Shown here in pieces: positions 24,013 through 35,503 of a stretch of 64,000 bases of DNA; the first letter of the stretch is position 1; every line of letters starts with the position of its first letter. The DNA is taken from assembly GCF_958298935.1 (NCBI RefSeq), contig NC_084929.1:30011501-30075500 (forward strand), in the 5' to 3' direction. A model generated the notes under the pieces. That model searched no databases, had not been told where the DNA came from, and saw only the letters and a program-made list of their open reading frames with translations. Origin of the DNA: Phragmites australis. Lineage: Eukaryota; Streptophyta; Magnoliopsida; Poales; Poaceae. The translations under genes and the position numbers were made by a program.

Positions 24013-25729
24013 ATGTCTTCTCCTTCGTCACCCCATTGGCTGAGCTTGGTCGGGAGCGTCTGGCTCCAGACCATCAACGGCCCCAACGCCGACTTCCCCG
24101 TCTATTCGTCTCAGCTCAAGGAGATCAAGGGCATCTCCCAGGTGCAGCTCAACTTCCTCGCCTTCGCCTCCGACGCCGGGAAGATCTTCGGCTGGTTCGC
24201 CGGGGTGGCCGCTCTGTACATCCCACTGTGGGTGGTGGCAATCACCGGCGCGGCCTTTGGCCTCGTCGGGTACGGCGTCCAGTTCCTCTTCCTGGAGAAG
24301 GCCGGGCTCGCGTACTGGCACCTATTCCTGCTCACCTCCCTCGCCGGCAATGGCATCTGCTGGATCAACACGGTGTGCTACCTCCTCTGCATCAAGAACT
24401 TCCCCTCCGATAGCCGCGTCGCGGTGAGCCTGGCCACGAGCTACCTCGGGCTCAGCGCCAAGTTCTACACCACCATGGCTGAGGCCATCCCCAAGGCGGC
24501 GACGGCGAGGTACTCCACGACGAAGGTGTACCTCCTCCTCAATGCCATCGTCCCGATGATCGTCACACTCGTGGCGGCGCCGTCCCTCCGGGTGGTCGAG
24601 CTCAAGGACCGCAAGAGGACCGAAGCGCCTTTCCTCGCCATGTTCGCGATCACCCTGGCCACTGGAGCCTGCGCCATAGTTGACAGCGTAGGCTACAAGC
24701 CCATCGGGGTCTCGTCCAGAGAACACATGGTTAGCTTCTACGTGTTTCTCGCCCTGCCTGTACTGATCCCGGTGGCGCTCAGAGTCAGGGAGAGAGTGGC
24801 CAAGATACGGGAGACCAAGTGGGAGAACCGAGTCCACGACCACGACTCCGACGGGCCCGAGACGGCGGTGTCGGTGGTCGAGCTTGAGGCGGAGGACAAG
24901 CAGGAGCGGGAGCAGGGGCAGGAGCCCGAACAGAGTGATCAAGAGGAGGTCGGCGGCATCCGCCTGCTGAGGAGAATTGACTTCTGGCTCTACTTCTTCA
25001 GCTACATGTTCAGTGGCACGCTGGGTCTGGTCTTCCTCAACAACCTGGGGCAGATCGCCGAGTCCCGAGGACTCGCCGACGCGTCCACTCTGGTCTCCTT
25101 GTCGTCCTCGTTTGGCTTCTTCGGTCGCCTCCTTCCCGCCTTCTTGGACTACTACACTGCAAAGTAAGCACCACTCTGTTCTTCACATCCTCTAATCTTA
25201 TCAGTCTTCACTCTTGCTGTTTATGCTGAGGCTCGGCATAAACCGTCTTAGTTTTTACTTTGTCCCGGTTCCTGACATCAAAATGCCGTTGGCTTGCATG
25301 AGCAGGAGCGGCTACTCCCTATCAAGAACGGCGTCCATGGCATCGCTGATGGCCCCAATGTCCGTCGCGTTCTTCGTGCTGCTGCACCCGCGAGACATGT
25401 TCCTGTACGCCAGCACGGCCGTCGTCGGCACGTGCACGGGCGCCATCACTTCGGTGGCCGTGTCGGCGACGAGCGAGCTGTTCGGCACCAAGAACTTCGG
25501 CGTCAACCACAACGTGCTGGTCGCCAACATCCCCCTGGGCTCGCTCTGCTTCGGCTACCTCGCGGCGTTCCTGTACCAGAGGGGCGCGCACGGGAGCAAC
25601 CGGTGCCTCGGCGCCGCCTGCTACCGGGACACGTTCCTCCTCTGGGGCGCGATGTGCGCTGTGGGCACGGCGCTGTGCACCGTGCTGTACGCGCGGTCGC
25701 GCGGCTTCGCCGGGAGGCTACCCCGCTAG
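24013..25729 (+). CDS. Nodulin-like major facilitator transporter
   Basis: Two exons, 24013-25163 and 25306-25729, are joined by a 142-bp GT-AG intron (AA|GTAAGC to GAGCAG|GAGCGG); together they give 524 codons plus stop. The start MSSPSSPHWLSLVGSVWLQ fits the family, where the first helix begins about ten residues in. Residues 1-250 form the Nodulin-like domain (FPVYSSQLKEIKGISQVQLN, then FASDAGKIFGW) with about six membrane helices. Residues about 262-312 are an acidic cytosolic-type loop (EAEDKQEREQGQEPEQ). The second half adds further helices, ending with CLGAACYRDTFLLWG and an RSRG tail. The family includes Arabidopsis At4g19450-like proteins; substrates are mostly unknown. GC-rich codons are typical of a grass gene. 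It is slightly shorter than usual homologues (about 550-600 aa). It appears intact, the only such host gene here. Confidence 0.92.
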
Positions 25730-25896
25730 GTTGGCTAACTTATGTGATGATGATAAAGAAGAGACGAGAGGTTTCTGATGCGTGAGTATAGGTGCTTAGG
25801 TGCCACATAATTAAATGGAGAATAAAGTATCTACAGATTATAGCTAGGTGAGGTAGCATTTTATTTTATTTTTCCTTTTAGATTTTTTTCATTTTA
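25730..25896 (+). other. 3' flank of the transporter gene
   Basis: AT content rises right after the stop. GAGAATAAAGTATC near 25819 contains an AATAAA polyadenylation-type signal about 90 bp after the stop codon. Confidence 0.45.
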
Positions 25897-26097
25897 CTAC
25901 CTTTATTTTCGTTTATTTATCATCAGTTTACTGTAGCAATTTATTACTTTTTCAAAAATTTACAAATACTTAAAAGTATAGAGTATATTTCACAACGAAT
26001 ATAATGATATGAAAGTTTTATGTATTTATAAACTTTTTTATAAAATAAAATTAAAATTGCTACAGTAAAAAATGTGACAAAGTAAAAACGAAGGTAG
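25897..26097. mobile_element. Stowaway-type MITE with TA target duplication
   Basis: The left end is CTACCTTTATTTTCG and the reverse complement of the right end is CTACCTTCGTTTTTAC, similar to the CTCCCTCCGTT Stowaway terminus. Both ends also carry TTTACTGTAGCAATTT inverted. TA flanks both sides (25895-25896 and 26098-26099). It is 201 bp, AT-rich and can fold into a hairpin. It lies 167 bp after the transporter stop codon, possibly within or near its 3' untranslated region. Confidence 0.8.
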
Positions 26098-26434
26098 TAT
26101 TAGTTTATTGACTAAGCTCCATGGAGGCTCTGAAAAGCTCAATGCATGTGCATGCTTATGGATGAAAAGGAACAGAGTACATGTAGACGATGCTGGAAAT
26201 CCCAGTTTGAACGATATTAGCGGTATATTCTATGTTCCAACACGATTTATAACATTCTTGTGATCATCCAGTGAAGTTCTTATTGATTTTACTTTCACAT
26301 ATCAAAAAGCAGCAATTTTTATACGTGACCATTTCCGACGAAAGTTGCATGCTAAGCGAAAGCACTTCCACTCCTATGTGCTTGAACCAGATACACTTAG
26401 CTTGTCCAAACCTACGTCCAGACTCCAGTGACGC

Positions 26435-28700
26435 CAGCGGCGGATCCACCGGCGGGCTGGAGGGCTTCACCCCCTACCCCCGAACGCTAGAGAGCCCCTC
26501 TCACACCCCATAATTTTTTAGCATGAAAGAAGAAAAAGAAAAATATTGGATCGGTAGTGACGACTAAAAAAAGGTGAATAGATGTTTAAATTAATTTTTT
26601 ATGAAATTGATCGTTTTCTTATATTTGATCACTCAACGTACCTCTAAAAGATAATCATAACAGAACGCAATACAAATATGTAGCGAAAAAACTACAACTA
26701 CCTAAAAAGTGCAGAGACTCCGGAGATGAGACCAGAGAGTCTGAAGTTTTTGAAGAGTCTGGAGATTAGAGCGGAGAGTCCGGAGATTTCGAGAAAGATC
26801 GAAAATCAAACTTGAAGAGTCAACAAATGGTGGGTCTCATGGTAGGAATCAAACACTAGTTTCTACAGCAAACTAATTCATAACTCATCTTGAGAAAAAA
26901 TGACTCTAGGATCAAGAGAAGAACACCCGGTGTAAAAGATGTTCAAGATGATGGTCTAAAGGCAAGGTGATTCAAGACCTTATCATATATGTATATGTAT
27001 GTGAATTTTATATCTTTAGCATCCAGAAGAATAACCTCTCAAGGTGTTAAAAATTTAGCTTAAAAAGAAAAATAAAATCTACACCGAAAAGAAAAAACTT
27101 GCACACAAGACAAAGGAACTAAGAGAAGAAAATTAGAAGTGGAATTCAAACATATGTAACAAAATTAACTTCATTATTAAAGAGATTAGCCTTATTTTAC
27201 ACTGCTTATAAAGATTTTCCTCTTAAAATCCTCACCTATTACATATGCTAAGCACTCATCCTCATCTCCTCTAAAACTTTAGCATAATACTCTCATATGG
27301 GTGGCACAAAGGGCTCAAATGGTTGATTCACCCTCTCCTATAGCCATACTCCTCTATTTATAGTTCTATTAAACTTAGTCCCTAAGTTTTCTATCTTTTT
27401 TCCAAAATACCCCTCTATTGTAGTACACTCATACCTACCATCGAGGGTATTTTAGTCCATTTTCTTCTTCATTCATCGGACGGCCTCGGCGCCTTCACGA
27501 CTTGGCTTCGCATTGACGCAAGCTTTACGATGGTGCCACGTACTCCTCCAGTCCTCCTACGATTTTGAGACTAAACTGCGAAACCATAACATGCTTCTCA
27601 AAACGTGACCAGCCGCCACTTGCTTACACCTGAAGTAAGCGCTCTGATAATGACGCGTGTCATCCGTCTTGCTATCTTAACTATCGGCAAATCTCTCCCA
27701 CTTCTGATCCTTCGGGTCGCCTTGTCACTTGCATCGGCATCCCCTTCGCTTAACTTTGTCAACACGCCATCTTCATCCTCCGTTTCATGCTTTGCTTGAC
27801 ATTCATGTGTATACCTAGGATCACTCTTGACTTCGCCCGGTCTTCCTTGATCGTCCGGTACCAAGCACTCGCTTAACTTTGATCACCGACCGTCGATCGT
27901 CAAGTTGCATCCATTACCTGCACATTATGAAACAAGCAAACATATTTCTCCATACTCCAAAACATCTCCAGGTTAGCATAATAATTAAAAACTTCAACTT
28001 AGAGCATATTTTGTAGAAAATGTGAACACCAGATGTTCCGGTGTGTTCTGCTTCTGAACACTGGACCATTCGGTAAGTGTAGTACTATTTATTCTAAGAA
28101 AATTTTGCTCTCTGTAAGAAAAGGTTCTGTAAAAGCTTCCGGTGATTTCATATCCATTACTGGATAATCCGGCATGTGCTAATCCACTGAACCACCCTTC
28201 TGCAACCTCTCTGCAATAAAAGGTCTGATGCATTGTCCGGTGTTCACAAACTCAGCACCGGACCATTCAACGTACATATTCAAACCTAGCGCCAAAAATC
28301 TCCTCTCTGCAGAAAATACTCCGGCACTCTCTAAATCTATTGCCGGACCATACGGTGTTTGCTTCCATTTCTACTTCAACACTAAAAATGCTCTGGTGCT
28401 TACTTCATCGTAACAACAGACTATCTTGTGTGGTCAAAAACCCACACACCGGATGTTCTAATATGGCATAATTTTCTGGACTCTGAAACAGTCTACTCCA
28501 ATTCAAACTTTAGTTAGTTATAAACAAAATCGCACACAAACAAGGTCATACAAACCAAAATCATTTTAAATTCAATATTATCAATAACTCATCATATACA
28601 AACAAACATATATTTTAACTTAGTTTTTTAAAAAATAAGAGGAAGTAGAAAGAAAAAAATCGAGCCCCATCTATATCTTAGACTCTGGATCCGCCGACTA
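26435..28700. mobile_element. hAT-like element (GGCGGATCC ends) split by an LTR insertion
   Basis: The left end reads CAGCGGCGGATCCACC and the reverse complement of the right end TAGTCGGCGGATCCAG. The flanks AGTGACGC (26427-26434) and AGTGACAC (28701-28708) match at 7 of 8 positions. Without the inner insertion the element would be only about 180 bp: its left arm ends near 26540 (GAAAGAAGAAAAAGAAAA) and its right arm resumes near 28640 (AAGAGGAAGTAGAAAG). Confidence 0.7.
26545..28640 (-). repeat. Sirevirus-type solo LTR, inverted relative to 13985-14700
   Basis: It begins on the plus strand with GGATCGGTAGTGACG and GGTGAATAG, a decayed version of the LTR border at 50726. Positions 27190-27930 are the reverse complement of 13985-14700. 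Positions 26720-26800 repeat GGAGAGTCCGGAGAT-like words, and 28020-28460 repeat CCGGTGTTC / GAACACCGGA-like words in both orientations, the clustered imperfect palindromes typical of Sirevirus LTRs. No pol sequence is attached. Exact ends and a target duplication are not clear. Confidence 0.55.
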
Positions 28701-29241
28701 AGTGACACCGTGGTACATTACATACAAAGATGCAACAACGCGGTGGACAGAGAAACATATCATGTTTTGTTTAAGGGTGGACCATATCATGGTTCAAACG
28801 GTTTCCAAAACGACTTGCTGTTTAAAAGGTATTTGCATTTGAATCTTAGAAAACACCATAGATTCTACCGAATCCCTCCCACCTAAAAAAAGGAAACCGT
28901 GAACGTTCAGTAGTTAGCAAAAGGCGAAAGATACGATGAATTGGCTTGATAAAGATGAATTCGGGACAACAAATGCCGCTACAGTAAGCGGTGGCCGGGT
29001 GCAGACGTAATAAAATGGTGATGAGATTCAATAGCTCGCACAGATAAGTTTTTGTCACCAGCATACCAACTTTCAAAGCCGTATTCACCTTCGTATATAC
29101 TCCATCTAGACTTCCTCAGTCCTGCGCGTGAACTATGTTGCGGTCAGAAACAACTTATTCGATCGCGTCGTAAAGAATAGGAGTACATGCCATGAACGCC
29201 ACACAGTCTAACCATGGATGCTAAGACTGCATGAGGAGTAA
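28701..29241. other. No gene recognised
   Basis: Short intergenic segment with no recognisable domain or terminal repeats. Confidence 0.45.
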
Positions 29242-29532
29242 GGGATTATTTGACAGAGCTTCCCGAGCACTTTCTGACTAGAATTAGGGGAGTTCGGTTA
29301 AACAGTAACTTTTAATTTTTAGCTCTCTGAGTGAAATTCGTGGAAGTAATTTTTTGAAATGAACTAGAAGTTAGGAAGTTGAAAAAGTAGCTTCCTTTGA
29401 TTCACTTCTCGCACAGAATCACTTTCTCTATATATTTTATTTTAGAGAATCACTTTTAGTCACAGAATCATTTCCTACACAGAATCACTCTCCGCAGAAA
29501 ATTTAGATCAGAGAGATCTACCAAACAGACCA
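29242..29532. mobile_element. Tourist/PIF-Harbinger-type MITE
   Basis: The ends GGGATTATTTGACAGAGCT and, in reverse complement, GGTCTGTTTGGTAGATCT are imperfect inverted repeats of the common grass GGGTCTGTTTGGTAGAGCT terminus. TAA flanks both sides (29239-29241 and 29533-29535), the 3-bp Tourist target. Inside, AGAATCACTTT-like words repeat several times. No coding capacity. Confidence 0.7.
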
Positions 29533-29576
29533 TAAATGCCTCCCTCCCTTCTTTAATACGCCATTGAACTGAGCTT

Positions 29577-30982
29577 CACTATTACAGAACCAGCTATAAA
29601 TAGTGCCTCATCACTGCTGGTTATGCAAAAACCGACAATGAAAGTGTATCACTGCCGGTTCTTGCCCTCCCGTGCTCAAACTATGATAAAACTGTTAAAA
29701 ACCAGCACTGATATAGACTATCAGTGTCGGTTTGTAACAAAAACCGACACTGATAGTATCAGTGCTGGTTTTTAATATAAACCGGCACTAATGTCTAGCT
29801 CGGATCCAAAATTCCAATAAAATAGCGTTTTGGCTCGCACCTCTCGCGTCCTTCGGCTCGCTCGGTCCTTATCCTCTCGCGCGCTCGACTGCCTTATCCT
29901 CTCGCATACGCTCACAGCCTCACAATCCCTCCCCCATCTCTCCCTCTTCTCTCTGACCACCGATGGATCCAGCACCGCCTCCGTCCGAGCTCACGAGCTC
30001 GACCGCCGAGCTCCTCTCACGCGCTCTTCTCCCCCATCTCACGCCTCACAATCCCTCCCCCATCTCACGCGCTCGACCGCCGAGCTCCTCTCCGGCCGCC
30101 TCGCGCAAGCGCCGCCGCCTCCTCCTGCCTCCTCCGTCCTCGAGCTATCCCCCTTCAAGCCCACTCGAAGCCGCCCACCTGGACGCGTACACCCTCTCCC
30201 TCCCCACCTCCCTCGCCGGCCACGCCCGTGGCGTCCTCGGTGTTGATGGCCGAGAAGCTAAGGGAGGCCAGGCTGGCGGTGCTGCGGGGGTTCACCGATG
30301 AGGGAGGTGCTGGAGGCGGGTCAGATCCAGTGCAACGGATCTCCGCCGCGAACTTGCCCGACGGGCGGCGTCGCACGCCACGGTACTTGGTCTCACCATC
30401 TGCCACCCTCCATTAGGTACTTGGTCTCACCGCCGTCCTTCCCCTGGTCAATCACCTCTCCCATCTCTCTCTCTCACCTGTCGACCTCTCAGGCAGCTGG
30501 ATTGCTGTGGTGCCGGATTGGAGAAGCCGAGAACCGGCGGCCGGATTGCTATGGTGCGGAAGCGGAGAAGCGGCGGTCGGATTGGAGAAATCGATTGCTT
30601 CGTGTGTAGTGATTTGTTTGTTTGCTTTGTGTGAAGATTGAGATTTGTTGATTGAGATGTAGAGATTGCCGTTGTGATTTGTGATTTGTGATTTGTTCAT
30701 TGATTAGCTACACCGGTTGTGATTTGTTGATTGATTAGCAACGCCGGCGGGCACGGGCACAACGGTGGCGGCAGTGGTGGCGGCGGGAGCGCCGGCAAGG
30801 GAGTGGCGGTGGGAGCGGCATCCGAGCCGGCTCGGATTCTGCTCCCCACCGCCTGTATTCTTTTTTTTATTCACTGGAAATTCCATTTGTGTCAGGTGCC
30901 AAACCGGCAGTGATACTAGTATCAGTGCCGACTAAAAAGTGCCATTGAAAAATCGATACTGATGAGTCTTTTTGCAGTAGTG
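29577..30982. mobile_element. Non-autonomous CACTA element with captured gene sequence
   Basis: The left end is CACTATTACAGAACC and the reverse complement of the right end CACTACTGCAAAAAG. The 3-bp flank CTT is present on both sides (29574-29576 and 30983-30985), as for CACTA/EnSpm insertions. Subterminal copies of CCGGCACTGATA / TATCAGTGCCGG-type words occur in both orientations at 29600-29800 and 30890-30960. The middle (29830-30880) is GC-rich and gene-like, in contrast to the ends, and encodes an AP2/ERF fragment. No transposase is present. Confidence 0.88.
30332..30406 (-). pseudogene. AP2/ERF transcription factor fragment captured by CACTA
   Basis: On the minus strand from 30406 the frame reads MADGETKYRGVRRRPSGKF then AAEIRC. 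YRGVRRRPxGKxAAEIR is the start of the AP2/ERF DNA-binding domain (first beta strands). The domain breaks off after about 20 residues: the expected D(P/S)...RVWLGTFDTAEEAA segment is absent and unrelated Pro/Ser-rich residues follow to about 30155. It is therefore a partial copy, not a working factor. The Trp usually in RRPWGKF is Ser, as in some ERF subgroups. Confidence 0.75.
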
Positions 30983-30985
30983 CTT

Positions 30986-31884
30986 ACACGAGTCTTTTCC
31001 TTGTTTCCGTCCCGTCAATCTTCTTCCATATGCATCACTGTCACGGCAGTGTCTTCACAGCGATTACTTTGGTCTATTTTTTGTTAATTTTCTGCCGAGT
31101 TGCCGTGGCCTTGCTTGCAAAAGCCATGTTCTGTCGTGGCCCGTGAAAGGGCCACGGAAGGAACCCGCGATGGTAAATCGATCGTCCATCTCGTGTGTAC
31201 CTGATGTAACAGTCAACCGTGGATAGTAACACCATGGACGTACCCTGCGCCAAATTCTCCTTCGTGACATTGGACGCATGGAAACTCGATCGATATGCGT
31301 TTGTTGCCTGCGCGGCTGGCCGTCTTTGTTGCTCTAAATCTCTGACGGACGATAGATCTTGCTAAGTCACGCCAGGATGTGTGAATTTCCATGTTACATG
31401 ACCTATGTGTGTGACTGGGCGTCCGTACTCTGAAGAAAACTTTAGTTCCTAAACCTAAGTTAATGGGGGAAAATGTGCACGCCTATCAAACAGAAAATCA
31501 ACATTGTGATCTTCCTCACAAAAAAACATTGCGAGGATCTGTTGGGACGATGCGACATAATTGTAAATGTGATAGGTATGAGGCACGTCTCTTGGGATGG
31601 TTGGCCATAAGGAGTCCTCGATCGCATGTTGTGCATTGCCACCGCGTGCATGCAGCTCCCTGCATTTGGTCACTTGGATGGGCAGGCGCTACATATTTAT
31701 GCGACGAAAGTTTTGCCGGCCCATCGGCATACTCAGCTCGTTCCGGTGTTGCGTACGTTTGGTCGGCCAGATCAGTATGTGTAAGTGCAGCTGCGGCATA
31801 TGATCGACGGAAATGTCTGGCCCGATCCCTTAACGCTTACACGCATGCCCTCGCCCGAAGTGTGTGATAAAATTCTCGAACATG
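30986..31884. other. No gene recognised
   Basis: Mixed sequence with frames on both strands at 31450-31870 that overlap one another and show no domain. Confidence 0.45.
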
Positions 31885-34800
31885 TGTAACACCCTACGTT
31901 TTTGTATTTAGAAAAATAGTCAAAATTCACTCATGTTTAAATTTTTTCTTTGATAATTAAATCAACATAAAACTAGGAAATATATGTGTATGTATATATT
32001 CGTATGTGTATATATACATGTATATTATTATTGGACTATGAATTTCAAAATTCACCAGAGTTAATTTCTAAATTTAAACTTTGCATTAAATTCAACAATT
32101 GCATTTTTTTTCGCTTTCTCGGAGTCCTTGTTTCTTTGTGTAGTGATTCGAATTTGAATATCTCTCAAATTTGAACATGTTTTAGTTCTTTTTGGCAGTT
32201 TCCTAATCCAAATCTTTCTGTGAAAATCTATCTTCCGATCCACATCCCATTCAAATGTTAGAAATTCAATCAACTGAATCATCGTCTAAATCAAACCCTA
32301 GTTGAATCGCTAGATCTTTCTCTAAACCCAAATCCAACTCTAGTTAATAATTCAATTTTAAATTGAATTATCCTAGATCGACATCCCTTATCCCAAAATC
32401 AAATCCCAAATCTCTCAATTCCAGACACATTCAAATCCTCATGGATTCGTATTTGAATGCAAATTCGAATCGTTCAAGATACATTCAAATGTTTTCCAGT
32501 TCAATTGCTTCATGAATTCAATTCAGTTCAGTGCAATCGGGATTCTAGCTCAAATCTCATATTTCAAATCCTCACTCCAAAATAATGTCAAATTCATATT
32601 CAAATTCATTTTGAATTACACCAACTCAATTCGAATTCAATTTATTCAAATTGAATCATCATACATCCAATTACAAATTCAAATACATAAAATTGAATTT
32701 TCTTTCAAATCTTTCTCTCTGTCAGTTACTCTTCATCATCTTGAAGGTTGCAGTTACTATTCATCCACTTAGAGAGCAACCACCACTCTTCTCTCCTGTT
32801 CACACCACCTCTCTCTGGTCTTTTCACAGGCAGCAAAAGCAAACTTCCTCTCCTCCTCTCTCCTCTTCCTTCACCTACACACACCCACATCATACACAAG
32901 CACACAACAACACAGAGCAGTAGCCCTCCCCTGCTCCTCTCTCCTCTCTCTTCACCTGCATACACACAAGCATCCACCGAGCACTGAGCATACACATCAC
33001 ACAGTAGAGTAACATGCCGCCTCCTTTCCCCGCGCTATAGCAAGCGCGCTCCACCACGTTGGGCTGCACTCCAGCCAACGCGTCGCATTCTAGCCAAGTG
33101 GCCTGGCCTCCGGTGCCTCCAGCGCACGCCGGTCTGGCATTCCCCGCTGAGCCACCGTGCCCGCTCCACCGCGTCGGGCCGTGTCACCAACCGCTCGGCC
33201 ATGCTCAGGCAAACACGCCGCGCCACGCCGTGCCACACCGTTCAGGTGGCCCGGCCCACTGCGCCTCCAGCGCATGGCGTCCAGGTGGCCCGACCCACTG
33301 TGCCTCTAGCACTTGTCGCTCTGGCCTTCCCCGCTGAGCCGCCGTGCGCCATGAAGTTGCGTGTGCTCTTGCCATCCGTCCTTAGTGAGAGCCCCCTTCT
33401 TCCCTTCTCCCTGCTCCTCACCATCCCGAGAGCCACCAACCCGCGATGCCGCACCCTTCGCCTCCCCTGTTCAGTCGTCAGCTCACCGCGTTGCCGGCCT
33501 AGCCTTCCACACCCACACGCCGTCCCAGTCTCGCCGCCTAAGCCGTTGCCGCGGTGAGCCCCGCCCGGCACCAAGGCATCGTCGGCGAGCCCCGCTATCC
33601 CCGGCTGCGTCTCACCCTGGCCAGCTCCTCCCTCTGCTCCACCGCCCCCTCTCTGCCTCCCCTCCACTCTCCCCTCCGGTGTCGTCTCTCTATTGCGCGC
33701 GCACACGTGCGAAGAGTCCACCGCCGTGGAGTGTGCTGAGCTCACTGCCCCAGCCGACGTCCTCTCTTCCCCGATCGCCATCCAAACATCTCCCTCTTTG
33801 GCCGACCACCGCCCTTCGGCCTCCGTCCCCACCAACCCACTCTCTCCCTCTATGAGCCGCCCGCACAAACCAGTCCACCAGCCTTATCCTCTCCCTCCCT
33901 CACTAGCACATGGGCCCCACTATCCCCCGGTCCATGGCCTTTGGTCCATGGTGAACCACGCGCTCGACCCCCCCAGTCCACCGAGCCGCGGATAGAGCCC
34001 ACCGACAGCACACCCTCCAACCCACGGACCCGGTCCACTCTGGATCCCGTCACAAGCCCACTGGTCCATAGCTTTATGGACCAAGTCCGTGAAATAGTAC
34101 CCTTTTTCTTTTTTTTAGGATTTTCTTTTCGGCAAATCTTTTGATGGTCATATCTCCTCCGTTTTAACTTCAATTTCGGCGATTCTTTCACTAATATTCC
34201 TCTAAAACCATAATCTAGCTCACTGTCAAATCTTGTAATTTTTTGAGCTCATTTTATTTTCTCATTCGATATTTATTTTTGTCATAGTGCTTTAGCCTAG
34301 AAATAGATTTTTGCTGTTTAGTTAGCCGACAAATATATTTAGGTGTAAAGTCATCCATTAACCATGTTTAGGTTTATGAACGTATATTTAAATCTCCGAG
34401 ATTAAGTATAGATTTATCCTTTTGTTAATTAAAATATTTTTCAAATTAGATTAAGTATGTTGTTGCTTTTTGTTTAAATGTTTAGAAATAGATTATTATT
34501 TCATGGCTATAAGATTTAATCTCAATATAATTAATGTAATAAGTTAACTAGTGTAGCTGCTACATAAATAAATATCAGTTTTTATAATATAATAGACTAA
34601 TTTAACGTTAATAATTAATTAGATTAGTTTAATATAGTAATTTAATCTTGTTAATTAATTACATGTATACTTTACGATAGCAATAGAATATAGCTTAACT
34701 GGTATAAAAAATAAATAACACTAGGTAATTAAGAATATATCCTAGATAACCAGTATGGATTAGTGCTATAGATTATAATATTTAATCTGACACTTAAGCA

Positions 34801-35503
34801 CATGTACTCACCTAGAGGTATACTTATGTATATATGTATATATGCTCACATACATATAGACGTAAGTATCACACATACATATATGTCTGTACACGTGCAC
34901 TCATTTACACGTAGAAACTATAATTGTCGCATTCCGACAGTTAAGCTAATAAATAATCACCTAGTTGATCGTGACTTAATTATGCTTCCTCTTAAAAGTT
35001 GATACAATAACTAGGTTAACAATTTGACCTAGCTTCGCTAGATAATCCCGCTAAGCTTCATATGTCAATTTCATATAGCTAAGAGTTACCGATCGTCTTT
35101 CCATTAAGTTAGCTTTCGTTATTTTCTCAGTCGTTCTTCTTTCGCTTTAGTGTTCATTTGCTTAGTCGTTGTGCGCTTTTTATCGTTAATCTGCGTAGGT
35201 TTTAAGTCAATAATCTAAGCAAGGACATGAGGAAGGAACTGAAGGCAGGAACCGATGATAAAGAACCCGGAAGACTCGAACGGTAAGACCAATTAAGAAT
35301 TGACCTTCGTCAAGAAAAATCGTAACTCCTTTCATATTGAACCCATATTTGCAATATAATAAAATGACAAACTAAAACATAACAGTTATATATGCATGTT
35401 ATATAATAGTTTCTTTTTAAATATTGGTGTTAATTATAACTTACCGCTCTTAATACTTAAAATGATAACCTAGATTGTTTCCGATACTTAGGGTCCTCAC
35501 ACA
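31885..35503 (+). repeat. Long LTR-like repeat (probable Gypsy-type solo LTR)
   Basis: It starts TGTAACACCCTACG, a common start of large grass Gypsy LTRs, and candidate ends are the CA dinucleotides in GGGTCCTCACACA near 35500. Its internal order fits an LTR: AT-rich ATTCAAAT-rich part (32000-32700), pyrimidine-rich and GC-rich part (32760-34040), TATCTCCTCCGTTTTAACT near 34150, then an AT-rich tail (34200-35480). No 5-bp target duplication was found, so solo-LTR status is uncertain. The GC-rich part has long open frames in several phases but no domain. Confidence 0.45.
33095..33355 (+). repeat. Degenerate GC-rich internal repeats
   Basis: The phrase GTGGCC(T/C)GGCC...GTGCCTCCAGCGCA recurs near 33100, 33246 and 33283, and CTTCCCCGCTGAGCC(A/G)CCGTG near 33142 and 33325. 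These are imperfect duplications within the LTR-like block and explain the overlapping open frames there. Confidence 0.5.

Noticed and set aside
24028..24942. Long open frames on the minus strand opposite the transporter exon
   Set aside because: They mirror a very GC-rich coding exon and encode repetitive residues with no domain; the plus-strand frame is clearly the real one.
33059..33995. Open frames up to about 208 codons in the GC-rich part of the 31.9-35.5 kb repeat
   Set aside because: Overlapping frames on both strands in repetitive GC-rich DNA within an LTR-like block.
31885..35503. Full LTR retrotransposon with internal genes
   Set aside because: No gag or pol motifs were found inside and no second LTR is present; only an LTR-like block is supported.
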